From Tepidiphilus sp. J10 (GTDB lineage: Bacteria > Pseudomonadota > Gammaproteobacteria > Burkholderiales > Thiobacillaceae), in the NCBI GenBank assembly GCA_945897955.1, contig CAMDGQ010000040.1, positions 1-33,942 of the forward strand: a stretch of 33,942 bases of DNA, given 5' to 3'. A program made the position numbers and the translations under genes. Numbering within the stretch: the stretch's first letter is position 1; each line of letters starts with the position of its first letter. Below, one piece after another: positions 25,374 through 33,331 of this stretch. The notes under the pieces are model-generated. The model did not search any database. It had not been told where the DNA came from and saw only the letters and a list, made by a program, of their open reading frames with translations.

Positions 25374-26669
25374 ATGAGAAACGCCCATTCGTCAATCGAG
25401 GGCATTATTCTTTCAGTTTTATGCTTTACCTTGGCTGGCTGCGCTACAACACCGCCATCGAATAAAGTTTATACAGCACCAACAGATTTCAAGTATTTTG
25501 CCGAGTATGGCTGGATGCCGGTTGCCGAAAACTCAACTGGCGGCAATGAATTATATAAATCCAGGATTCTTGTCAGTTATGTTGCATATGACTGGAAATC
25601 AAGCGGCGGCGGAGAAGTGTGGCATTCACAGCGGGCCCTGCCTGAAACCGAGGCAGAAGCCAGAGCAACTGTGCAAAGTAATTTTGCCGAATTAGCAAAG
25701 TCGAGAAATGAACAAGGGCCACAGACCAACGAAGCATTAGAAACAGCAAAAAAGATAATATTCGCCCCAGTGGCTCTGGCTTTTATTGCCACTTTGCCGA
25801 TCAGCTATCCAATCGAACAACAAATAAAAAGAAATACATCAACTGGCGCACCTTTTCCCGAGGAAGCCAAGAATGCCAGATCCACACTGCATCTTGAGCC
25901 TGTCAGACCACCTCCCGTACCAGACAAAGCCCGCTTCGATATTCGTGTCGAGGACCGCTCGGGCAATCCTGTCAAGGATGCAAAGGTTTTGGTGATTCAT
26001 TCACCAATCAGATTCACCGCCTATGCGGATGCAAAGTATCGTAGAGCTTTCCCAATAGAACAAATGGTTGACGATTATGGCGTGTCATCCGAGTTGGCCG
26101 AAAAACTGGCTCATCATCTCGGACGCGAGGGTGCACCGGGTGGCGAATTTACAGATGCAAACGGCAGATTGCCAGTAGAATTTCGCACTGGAATGAAGGA
26201 GTATGTGCAACTCCCGCGCATGGTGCATTTCCTGATCAACAAGCCGGGATATGTGCCACAGACCCGATCCATTCCAGCCGAGAAAGTAGGCTCCATCGAT
26301 ATTCTTCCATTTACTCTGGAGGTCGACACAAAACCGACCGACTCCATTTCATTGGAGCTTAATCCATGGACCACCACCCGCAAACTGGAGCAATATGTGT
26401 GGCACCTTTCGAGAAAATACGCCGACGAGTCGGCATGGAAAGCTCAGCCTGACACGCCACCACCCGAGTTCGACCGGTTCAGGGAATATGCCCTGGCTGC
26501 GTATTCATTTGCTCCGGATTACCCCATTGTGCAGTCCGCCATGTTTTTCCTGGAATTGGAAAACGGAAATCGCGAGGAGGCAAGGAAATACGGGCGTTTT
26601 ATCGACAACAATATCTATGCCAAGGCCATCTATCGCATGATCTGGAACGACAATCCTTCGACCAGATAA
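25374..26669 (+). CDS. Lipoprotein of unknown function
   Basis: A 431-residue protein with lipobox LAGC (Cys23). A hydrophobic stretch around residues 127-142 (IIFAPVALAFIATLPISYPI) may touch the membrane. Residues about 190-215 (FDIRVEDRSGNPVKDAKVLVIHS) look like a carboxypeptidase-regulatory or Ig-like beta-sandwich of the kind found in surface proteins, and the C-terminal third is helical. I cannot assign a family. Its composition is less GC-rich than the haloperoxidase gene. The spacer before it (258 bases) contains an inverted repeat and a single GGGT-N8-ACCC site (25284-25299) but no -24/-12 element. Confidence 0.72.
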   Translation: MRNAHSSIEGIILSVLCFTLAGCATTPPSNKVYTAPTDFKYFAEYGWMPVAENSTGGNELYKSRILVSYVAYDWKSSGGGEVWHSQRALPETEAEARATVQSNFAELAKSRNEQGPQTNEALETAKKIIFAPVALAFIATLPISYPIEQQIKRNTSTGAPFPEEAKNARSTLHLEPVRPPPVPDKARFDIRVEDRSGNPVKDAKVLVIHSPIRFTAYADAKYRRAFPIEQMVDDYGVSSELAEKLAHHLGREGAPGGEFTDANGRLPVEFRTGMKEYVQLPRMVHFLINKPGYVPQTRSIPAEKVGSIDILPFTLEVDTKPTDSISLELNPWTTTRKLEQYVWHLSRKYADESAWKAQPDTPPPEFDRFREYALAAYSFAPDYPIVQSAMFFLELENGNREEARKYGRFIDNNIYAKAIYRMIWNDNPSTR

Positions 26670-26866
26670 TATTTTTCCCAATTTAATCAATCACCCCGAT
26701 CATGCAATGTGGCAAACATTGATCACTCCACCATCAGCATCTCGGGATGCGGCATGCTGCCAGGCAGCAATTGGCAACCAGTTATTTATTCAGAGCGCGA
26801 CAGTCAGGCGCATAGTACAAACCACCTCCAGTTTTTAATTCGAAAACTCACCAAGTCGAGACAAGC

Positions 26867-27628
26867 ATGCTCCCCTATCAAGAAAAAATAATTTCCGAAA
26901 TCCTGTCTGCAACGTCAATCCAGGGTGCCAGAATACTGGAAATAGGCGGAACACCGCCCTGGACCGTTGCAAACAAATTGATTGAAATGGGAGCGAAGAG
27001 CGTCACTTCCATCAACTACAGGAGTGATCTGGAAAATTTGAGGATCAGTGACAGTATCGATTTCTACAATATTGACGCGCGAATCATGTCCAGTGTGTTG
27101 AAGGAGAAATACGACTTGATTTTTGGAATTGCCGTGATTGAACATCTGCCCAATCTGGAGACAATTCTGGGGGAGTGCGTAAAGATATTGAACACAAACG
27201 GCAGGATTGCTCTGCACGGAGCCGCATTCTGGTCCAGCAACCTGGGACACCATGTTTTCGTTCACATTGACAATGCCAGATACGAATTCAACGCAAACAA
27301 CCCGATAGACGATTTCAGCCATATTTATTTCAGCAAGCAGGAGATGGAAACTCATCTGATCGAAGTAAAACAACTTCCTGCAACACATGCCACAGCAATC
27401 GTCAACTATATCTACGACAATCCAATTCTGAATCGTTACCATTACGAGGATATATTATCTTCATACAAACGTGCCGGACTCGAATTTTCCTATTTCAGAC
27501 ATAGCAACTGGAAAACCCCAACCAGCGACACCCTTGATCGCATACAAGCGAGGCTTGGCCCCTATTTCAGCCAGATCTACAACAACTATTCCTGCGGTGA
27601 ATTGCTGCTGATTGCCTCAGTCAATTGA
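26867..27628 (+). CDS. Class I SAM-dependent methyltransferase
   Basis: A 253-residue protein with a Rossmann-type methyltransferase fold. The SAM-binding motif I is ARILEIGGTPPW (21-32), an acidic or polar turn at strand 2 is SINYRSD, and motif IV-like YDLIFGIAVIEHLPNLETIL (82-101) is followed by GRIALHGAAFW. The layout resembles Methyltransf_11/23 proteins; the substrate is unknown. The ATG at 26867 has only a weak GAGA upstream. The 197 bases before it contain no gene, and a frame open from 26709 lacks protein-like features. It lies between a lipoprotein and a secreted glycosidase, so modification of a sugar or surface component is conceivable but unproven. Confidence 0.82.
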   Translation: MLPYQEKIISEILSATSIQGARILEIGGTPPWTVANKLIEMGAKSVTSINYRSDLENLRISDSIDFYNIDARIMSSVLKEKYDLIFGIAVIEHLPNLETILGECVKILNTNGRIALHGAAFWSSNLGHHVFVHIDNARYEFNANNPIDDFSHIYFSKQEMETHLIEVKQLPATHATAIVNYIYDNPILNRYHYEDILSSYKRAGLEFSYFRHSNWKTPTSDTLDRIQARLGPYFSQIYNNYSCGELLLIASVN

Positions 27629-27689
27629 ATCAAATCACCCCTGATCACGATTTTCCAACAAACAACATCCATCACCCGAGGCATCCGGC

Positions 27690-28553
27690 ATGAGCATGCG
27701 AATTGAAAAATCAAACTGGTTGATCGTAGTTCTGATACAGGTTTTCGCATGCTGCATCAGCCATGCACCCGCAGCCTGGGCATTGGAAGCGCCGAAGCCC
27801 TTGTCCGACCCGCAAGGCAGCTGGCTGCTTCAGCCGGCTTATTCGGACGAATTTGATGGCAAGTCGCTCGATTTATCCAAGTGGGACAACGATGTGGTGG
27901 ATTGGGGGGTGTGGTCCTGGCTGCCGGAGAATGCCTGGGTCGAATCGGGCAATCTGTCATTGCGCATGAACTATCAGGAGCATGAGCGCAAAGGTCAGCG
28001 TCTGTTCTATACCTCCGGCATCGTCAGATCGAAGGCTGCGCCGATCAAGTACGGATATTTCGAAGCGCGTATTCAAGCTGCACCGAAGTTTCCCGGCGTT
28101 TGCCCGGCTTTCTGGGCGTTCCGGCAGGAGGCGGACATGTGGACCGAGATCGACTTCGTCGAACTGACTCAACGCCATAACACGCCGCGTCAAATCGACA
28201 TTTTCAGCCTGGTTCATCGCCATCCCGACCTGAAGCCGGGCGAGAAAATTGTCGAGGAACGCACGGTCATGGTCGATTGGGATCCCAGGGATGCATTCCA
28301 TGTCTATGGCGTCGAATGGAATGAATCAAGACTCAACTGGTACATAGACGGCGTATTGGTCGGCACGAGCAAGAACCTCTACTGGCATCAGGCGCTGGAC
28401 ATTGTGCTGTCGTTCGGCGTGAGACGGTCCTTACGGGACAACCCATCGGCGCAGGGCTTGCCAACCACTGCCCTGGTTGACTATGTCAGGGTCTGGAAAA
28501 ATGCGGCAACCCCGGATTGCCGGCACGGTTCCGGAACGAACCCGGCTCCCTGA
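27690..28553 (+). CDS. Secreted GH16 glycoside hydrolase
   Basis: A 287-residue beta-jelly-roll enzyme of glycoside hydrolase family 16, which cleaves beta-1,3/1,4-glucans or marine galactans. The catalytic signature ExDxxE is exact: Glu153 (nucleophile), Asp155, Glu158 (acid/base) in WTEIDFVEL. Supporting blocks are SDEFDGKSLDLSKW (52-65), YGYFEARIQ (121-129) and HVYGVEWNESRLNWYIDG. A signal peptide is probable, with cleavage near AWA/LE about residue 31. Two close ATGs exist (27690, 27696); CGAGG upstream fits the first. Exact substrate cannot be read from sequence. It is the last gene of the plus-strand accessory block. Confidence 0.9.
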   Translation: MSMRIEKSNWLIVVLIQVFACCISHAPAAWALEAPKPLSDPQGSWLLQPAYSDEFDGKSLDLSKWDNDVVDWGVWSWLPENAWVESGNLSLRMNYQEHERKGQRLFYTSGIVRSKAAPIKYGYFEARIQAAPKFPGVCPAFWAFRQEADMWTEIDFVELTQRHNTPRQIDIFSLVHRHPDLKPGEKIVEERTVMVDWDPRDAFHVYGVEWNESRLNWYIDGVLVGTSKNLYWHQALDIVLSFGVRRSLRDNPSAQGLPTTALVDYVRVWKNAATPDCRHGSGTNPAP

Positions 28554-28591
28554 ACGCCCGACAGGGTCTGGATGCAGCGCACAAATAAAGA

Positions 28592-28611
28592 CGCCTCGGC
28601 ATGCCGAGGCG
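28592..28611 (-). terminator. Terminator for the convergent psiE-side operon
   Basis: CGCCTCGGCATGCCGAGGCG is a perfect 20-base palindrome. Read on the minus strand it is followed by TCTTTATTTG, a reasonable T-rich tract after the psiE stop. On the plus strand it follows the GH16 gene without a T-run, so it may serve both directions weakly. Confidence 0.65.
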
Positions 28612-28636
28612 CCTTCGGGGTGCTCAACTTGCCGGG

Positions 28637-29035
28637 TTACTCGTGATCGCCATAGGAGAATCGGATGTGTCCGAAGCGGATGACCAGTACCGCCAGCGTC
28701 AACAGCAGGATGGCGGCGGTGACTCCGAGGATGCGGTATTCGTCCAGGTTCTTCATGTCCAGCACCAGATAGCGCGATAGCGCGACGATGGCGATGTAGA
28801 TCGGGAAGCGCACCGGCAGGCGGCCGGACTGGAAGTAGAGGCCGACCATCGCAAGTATTTCCAGGTAGAGGAACAACAGCAGCAGGTCGCCCAGGTTGAC
28901 GGTGCCGGCTGTAATCATGACATCGACTTCATGCGCGCCTGCGATGACCGTGGCGATGGTGATGATCGTCAGGCCGAGATATTCGATCAGGCCGAGAAGG
29001 CCGATGGCATGATGGGTGAACTTGTTTTGACGCAT
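28637..29035 (-). CDS. psiE: PsiE-family membrane protein
   Basis: A 132-residue protein matching PsiE (phosphate-starvation-inducible, about 136 residues in E. coli), with four hydrophobic helices (about 14-34, 47-68, 75-88 and 102-120) and conserved-looking FPIYIAIVALSRYLVLDMK. The molecular role of the family is unknown. AGGAGAG lies before the ATG. It follows the P-loop gene by 21 bases on the same strand, so it is probably the last gene of that operon. Confidence 0.85.
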   Translation of the reverse strand: MRQNKFTHHAIGLLGLIEYLGLTIITIATVIAGAHEVDVMITAGTVNLGDLLLLFLYLEILAMVGLYFQSGRLPVRFPIYIAIVALSRYLVLDMKNLDEYRILGVTAAILLLTLAVLVIRFGHIRFSYGDHE

Positions 29036-29056
29036 GGCGAGTCTCTCCTGGCTTGG

Positions 29057-29908
29057 TTAGCGCGGGGTGCGCGCGATGGCGGTTTCCACCAGCGCAAGAA
29101 AATCCGCCTGGTTCTTGACCTGCGCGACTTCCTGCGAAGTTACCGTGTAGCCATGCGGCCCGGCGATGGCTTCATAGCGCGGCACGCGCGAATGGAACAG
29201 ACGCGGGAATACCCAGCGCGTGAAATCGTTGGGTTCGATCTGGGCGACAAATTCGAGCCCTTTTTCCGCCATGTAGATGGGCAGATTCTCGGTCAGGAAG
29301 GCGGGACGGTAGTACAGCGGCTTGGGATCGGACTGGGCGCGGCGGATCAGGGTTTCTTCCTCCTCCGTGGTCGTCACCTTGATGTACAGAATGAGGGTGT
29401 GTGCGGCCAACAGGTCGATCACCGTATCGTCTTCCAGTTCGCACAGGCTGCCACCCACATCGTTGACGAAATGGTCGTAACCGTAGATTTCCTGCGCCTT
29501 GCGAATGAACTCGGGCACGTCCTTCATCGCGGCAATTTCGGCGTCGCGGTACAACGCCTGGCGGCGGCTGAATTCGGGAAGCGAAAGGCCCGTGAAGTCC
29601 GGATTGCCGAGTTTGCCGACGAAAGACAGCACCGGACCGAGATCCTGGATCTTGATGTTGTTGCGGATGTCGATCCAGTCGTTGCGCAGCAGTTCGCGCA
29701 GGAAGGGAACCTGCATCGCCTGCTGCTTGATCAGGTCGAGGATCGGTTCGTCCAGGTAGCGCGTGCCGATGCGATAGTCGCCGGAGAAGTGGAACCAGTC
29801 GTGGCGGCGCAGCAGGCTGGAGATATAGGTTTTGCCTACACCGGACATGCCCAGCAGCGTGATCTTCTTGCGATCCCAGGCGCGGAAGGTTTCAGGAGTG
29901 AATTTCAT
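29057..29908 (-). CDS. P-loop ATPase/kinase-like protein, unknown substrate
   Basis: A 283-residue cytoplasmic protein with a Walker A motif close to the start (GMSGVGKT, 20-27) in KKITLLGMSGVGKTYISSLL, resembling the shikimate/adenylate kinase-like P-loop group. TLILYIKVTTTEEEETLIRRA (about 188-208) looks like a later core strand. FHFSGDYRIGTRYL (39-52) may form the substrate-binding lid. The frame is full, with ATG at 29908 and TAA at 29057. It sits 81 bases after prpB and 21 bases before psiE on the same strand. A link with propionate metabolism rests only on position. Confidence 0.75.
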   Translation of the reverse strand: MKFTPETFRAWDRKKITLLGMSGVGKTYISSLLRRHDWFHFSGDYRIGTRYLDEPILDLIKQQAMQVPFLRELLRNDWIDIRNNIKIQDLGPVLSFVGKLGNPDFTGLSLPEFSRRQALYRDAEIAAMKDVPEFIRKAQEIYGYDHFVNDVGGSLCELEDDTVIDLLAAHTLILYIKVTTTEEEETLIRRAQSDPKPLYYRPAFLTENLPIYMAEKGLEFVAQIEPNDFTRWVFPRLFHSRVPRYEAIAGPHGYTVTSQEVAQVKNQADFLALVETAIARTPR

Positions 29909-29989
29909 GGTTGGCCTACTTGTAAAAGGCGTAAGTACAGCGGGCCGCCAGTTTGCCCGAGTCGCTTCGTCCGGTGAATCCGCCCCGGA

Positions 29990-30874
29990 TTATTTCCCTT
30001 CCGCGAACAGCGCATCCAGCTTCTGTTCGAAGCTGTGGTAGCCGAGGTGATCGTAAAGCTGCATCCGCGTCTGCATCGTATCGACCACGTGCTTCTGCGT
30101 GCCTTCCTGGCGGATCGCGCCATAGACATCAAGCGCCGCCTTCGCGCTGGCGCGGAACGCGGACAGCGGATAGAGCACCAGGCCGACGCCGACGCCGCGC
30201 AGTTCTTCCACCGTGAACAACGGGGTTGCGCCGAACTCTGTGATGTTGGCCAGGATCGGCACCCTGACCGCCTTGCTGAAGGCAGCGTACTGCGCCAGTT
30301 CGGTCATCGCTTCCGGGAAGATCATGTCGGCGCCGGCTTCCACGCAGGCGCCGGCGCGGTCGATCGCGGCCTGCAAGCCTTCCGCCTGCAACGCATCGGT
30401 GCGCGCCATGACGACGAATTCCGAGTCGATCCTGGCGTCCACCGCCGCCTTCACCCGGTCCACCATTTCGGCTTGCGTGACGATGGCCTTGCCGGGGCGA
30501 TGACCGCAGCGCTTCTGCATGACCTGATCCTCGATATGGATCGCCGCGACGCCGGCGCGGGTCAGCGCCCGCACCGCGCGCGCAATGTTGAAGGCGCCCC
30601 CCCAGCCGGTGTCGATATCGACCAGCAAGGGCAGCGCGGTGACGTCGGTAATGCGGCGGGCGTCGATCAGCACATCTTCCAGGGTCGTGATGCCGAGGTC
30701 GGGAATGCCGCAGGAACTCGCCGCGACACCGCCGCCGGAGAGGTACAGCGCCTTGAAGCCCGAATGTTCGGCGAGCAGGGCGGCATAGGCATTGATCGCG
30801 CCGACCACCTGCAAGGGTTGTTCGGCGGCGACGGCGGCGCGGAACTGGGCGCCGGCAGATTTGGGTTGCGTCAT
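29990..30874 (-). CDS. prpB: 2-methylisocitrate lyase
   Basis: PrpB splits 2-methylisocitrate into pyruvate and succinate, the last step of the methylcitrate cycle for propionate. The 294-residue protein has the isocitrate-lyase superfamily barrel with [14 protein letters not shown] (46-59), DIDTG (86-90), IEDQ (114-117) and the mobile active-site loop KRCGHRPGK (121-129) including the catalytic Cys123. The length is normal. The neighbour upstream on the same strand is prpE, separated by a palindromic repeat (30895-30968). The rest of the cycle (prpC and prpD or acnD/prpF) is not in this window. Confidence 0.95.
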   Translation of the reverse strand: MTQPKSAGAQFRAAVAAEQPLQVVGAINAYAALLAEHSGFKALYLSGGGVAASSCGIPDLGITTLEDVLIDARRITDVTALPLLVDIDTGWGGAFNIARAVRALTRAGVAAIHIEDQVMQKRCGHRPGKAIVTQAEMVDRVKAAVDARIDSEFVVMARTDALQAEGLQAAIDRAGACVEAGADMIFPEAMTELAQYAAFSKAVRVPILANITEFGATPLFTVEELRGVGVGLVLYPLSAFRASAKAALDVYGAIRQEGTQKHVVDTMQTRMQLYDHLGYHSFEQKLDALFAEGK

Positions 30875-30894
30875 GAATTCTTGCCTTTCATCAA

Positions 30895-30968
30895 GTAGCC
30901 CGGATGCAGCCTTCGGCGGAATCCGGGATCAAACAGCTCTGGATTTCGCTACGCTACATCCAGGCTAC
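30895..30968. repeat. Dispersed palindromic element, GTAGCC family, copy 3
   Basis: The left arm GTAGCCCGGATGCAGC... runs into GCGGAATCCGGGA, and the right arm CTGGATTTCGCTACGCTACATCC ends AGGCTAC; the arms are inverted relatives with about ten bases between them. It lies inside the prpE-prpB gap, so it would be part of any shared transcript and could lower expression of prpB. Confidence 0.72.
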
Positions 30969-30972
30969 GGAG

Positions 30973-32865
30973 TTACTTTGCGACGGCCTTGCGGATTTCC
31001 TCCAGCGCGTTCGGGTCATCCAGCGTCGATAGATCGCCGGTTTCGCGGCCTTCCGCCAGCGCCTGGATCGAACGCCGCAGCAACTTGCCGGAGCGGGTCT
31101 TGGGCAGGGCAGTGACGAAGTGCAGCCTGTACGGCTTGGCGACCGCGCCGAGCAGTTCCGCGACCTTGGCGATGCAGGATTTCTCCAGCGCTTCGCGACC
31201 GGCGGCATCGGCGATCAGGCTCGGGTCTTTCACCGTGCAGAAACCCACCGGCACCTGGCCCTTGAGTTCGTCATGCAAGCCCACCACGGCGACTTCGGCG
31301 ATGGCCGGATGCGCTTGCAGCGCTTCCTCGATCTCGCGCGTGCCGAGGCGATGGCCGGCGGTGTTGATGACATCGTCGGTGCGGCCGAGGATGAAGGTGT
31401 AGCCGTCGTCGTCGCGCACCGCCCAATCGGACGAGGAATACAGCAAGTCCTTCTCGAACTGGCCGAAATAGCTGTTGATGAAACGCCTGTCGTCGCCCCA
31501 TACCGTGCTCAGGCAGCCCGGTGGCAAAGGTGGCACCACGGTCAGCACGCCTTTTTCGTTGGGTCCGCAGTCGGCGCCGGTCAGGTCGTTGACGATGCGG
31601 ATGTTGAAGCCGTAGGCCGGGAAACCGGGCGAGCCGAAGCGGTTCGGCTTCAATTCGACGCCGGGCAGGTAGGTCAGCATCGCCCAGCCGGTTTCGGTCT
31701 GCCAGTAATGGTCCAGCACAGGCACGCCGAGGCCGTCGGAAATCCAGCGCGATGTGGTCTCGTCGAGCGGTTCACCGGCCAGGAACAGGTAGCGCAGGCT
31801 GGAGAGGTCGTACTTCTTCAGCCAGGCCGGGTCTTGTTTCTTCAATACACGGATCGCGGTCGGCGACGAGAACATCGTGGTGACCTTGTGGTCCTGCACG
31901 ATCTTCCACCAGATGCCGGCGTCCGGCCTGGTCGGCAGTCCTTCGTAAACGATCGTCGTCATGCCGTGCAGCAACGGCCCATAGACGATGTAGCTATGGC
32001 CGACCACCCAGCCGATGTCCGACGTGGTGAACATCGCTTCGCCAGGGTTGGCGTTGTAGACGTACTTCATGGTGGATGCGAGCGCCACCGCGTAGCCGCC
32101 GACATCGCGCTGCACGCCTTTGGGTTTTCCCGTCGTGCCGCTGGTGTACAGGATGTAGCTGGGTTCGTTGGATTCCAGCCAGGTCACCGGCACTTCCGCG
32201 TCGCGGAATTCGTCGCGCGCATCCCAGTAATCGACATCACGGCCATCGCGCCATTTCATGTCGGGATCAAGGCCGCGATCGACGATCAGCACTTTCGGCG
32301 GCGGAAATTTAGCTTCCTCGATCGCCGCATCGACCAGATGCTTGTAGGGCACCGCCTTGCCGCCGCGCATGCCGGCATCGGCGCAGATCAGCAGGCAGGG
32401 TTTGGCATCGTCGATGCGCAGCGCCAGGTTATGCGCGGCAAAGCCGCCAAACACCACCGAATGCACGGCGCCAAGGCGGGCGCAGGCCAACATGCAGAAA
32501 ATCGCTTCGGCGATCATCGGCATGTAGATCACCACCCGTTCGCCCTTCGCCACGCCCAGGCTTTGCATGACGGCGGCGCAACGGTTCACCTCGCGGTGCA
32601 GTTCGGCGTAGGTGAACTGCTTTTCCTCACCGGTTTCGCTGGAAAGATAGATCAGCGCAGGCTGATCGGCGCGCGTCGCCAGATGCCGATCCACTGCGTT
32701 GTGGCACAGGTTGGTTTCCCCCCCGACAAACCACTTCCTGAATGGCGGATTGCTGTAATCGAGCACCTGCCGTGGTGGCTTGCGCCATTCGATCAGTTTG
32801 GCCTGATCACCCCAAAACCCGTCCGGATCGTCGATGGAACGACGGTAAAACGCCTGGTAATCCAT
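30973..32865 (-). CDS. prpE: Propionyl-CoA synthetase
   Basis: A 630-residue AMP-forming acyl-CoA synthetase that activates propionate to propionyl-CoA. The adenylation motif YILYTSGTTGKPKG and the downstream HYWQTETGW are intact, as is the C-terminal catalytic lysine region LPKTRSGKLLRRS (Lys near 594). The PrpE-type N-terminus (MDYQAFYRRSIDDPDGFWGDQA in parts) and close linkage with prpB favour propionate over acetate as substrate. AGGAGG precedes the ATG. It is the first gene of the minus-strand run prpE-prpB-(P-loop)-psiE. The lysine is also the usual site of regulatory acetylation or propionylation in this family. Confidence 0.93.
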   Translation of the reverse strand: MDYQAFYRRSIDDPDGFWGDQAKLIEWRKPPRQVLDYSNPPFRKWFVGGETNLCHNAVDRHLATRADQPALIYLSSETGEEKQFTYAELHREVNRCAAVMQSLGVAKGERVVIYMPMIAEAIFCMLACARLGAVHSVVFGGFAAHNLALRIDDAKPCLLICADAGMRGGKAVPYKHLVDAAIEEAKFPPPKVLIVDRGLDPDMKWRDGRDVDYWDARDEFRDAEVPVTWLESNEPSYILYTSGTTGKPKGVQRDVGGYAVALASTMKYVYNANPGEAMFTTSDIGWVVGHSYIVYGPLLHGMTTIVYEGLPTRPDAGIWWKIVQDHKVTTMFSSPTAIRVLKKQDPAWLKKYDLSSLRYLFLAGEPLDETTSRWISDGLGVPVLDHYWQTETGWAMLTYLPGVELKPNRFGSPGFPAYGFNIRIVNDLTGADCGPNEKGVLTVVPPLPPGCLSTVWGDDRRFINSYFGQFEKDLLYSSSDWAVRDDDGYTFILGRTDDVINTAGHRLGTREIEEALQAHPAIAEVAVVGLHDELKGQVPVGFCTVKDPSLIADAAGREALEKSCIAKVAELLGAVAKPYRLHFVTALPKTRSGKLLRRSIQALAEGRETGDLSTLDDPNALEEIRKAVAK

Positions 32866-32891
32866 GGTCTCCTCCTATGGTTGGCGAATTC

Positions 32892-33130
32892 AACCTTGAA
32901 ACAGCAGTTGAACCCGACCGAGGGCGGGGTGGGGAAGCTGGCTGGCAAGGCGTGACGACGAGTCATGCCGAGGCATGGCGAGGAGGAACAACGCAGCCAG
33001 ACGGTTTCCCCACCCCGACAGCGGGCGGGTAGCGGGCTCACCCAAATGGTGAACGTCATCGAAGCGCAATACTTCAGCCAGCATGAGACCTCACAAGGGA
33101 TAAGGAGCGGTCAACTGCTGTTTCAAGGTT
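32892..33130. repeat. Nested inverted-repeat element upstream of prpE
   Basis: Twenty bases AACCTTGAAACAGCAGTTGA (32892-32911) are repeated exactly inverted at 33111-33130. Inside them CGGGGTGGGGAA (32925-32936) is again inverted at 33006-33017. The roughly 240-base element lies between prpE and the next repeat. No protein-coding gene is convincing here. Confidence 0.65.
33065..33080 (-). promoter_or_regulatory. Possible sigma-54 promoter for prpE
   Basis: On the minus strand TGGCTGAAGTATTGCG has the GG/GC core with correct -24/-12 spacing and TTGC intact, but it differs from consensus in the ACG block. It lies about 200 bases upstream of prpE. Propionate operons of enterobacteria use sigma-54 with PrpR, which makes this worth listing. 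No GGGT/ACCC enhancer pair accompanies it. Confidence 0.3.
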
Positions 33131-33226
33131 CATTGTGCACTGCAAAAACTGACGCGAATCTTACGCGATTGATGAGACACGAAGCACATAGTGCGCGAGA
33201 TGGGCTTACTTCGGCCTTGCTGCGGC

Positions 33227-33301
33227 GTAGGGTGGATAAGCGCAGCGCATCCACCTTTGTTGCCCATGACTGGGTGGATGCGCTGCGCTTATCCACCCTA
33301 C
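33227..33301. repeat. Perfect palindromic element, GTAGGGTGG family
   Basis: Two perfectly complementary 29-base arms, 33227-33255 (starting GTAGGGTGGATAAGCGCAGC) and 33273-33301, are separated by 17 bases. The element lies just downstream of the manC-like stop codon (33332, minus strand) and could act as its terminator. The perfect arms suggest a recently copied member of a dispersed family; the 1663-1757 element is a diverged relative. Confidence 0.85.
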
Positions 33302-33331
33302 GATTCTTGACGCCGATAACAGTACAAGCGC

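Noticed and set aside
26709..26891. 60-residue frame before the methyltransferase
   Set aside because: It has no ribosome site, its low-complexity sequence has no family character, and it overlaps the methyltransferase start.
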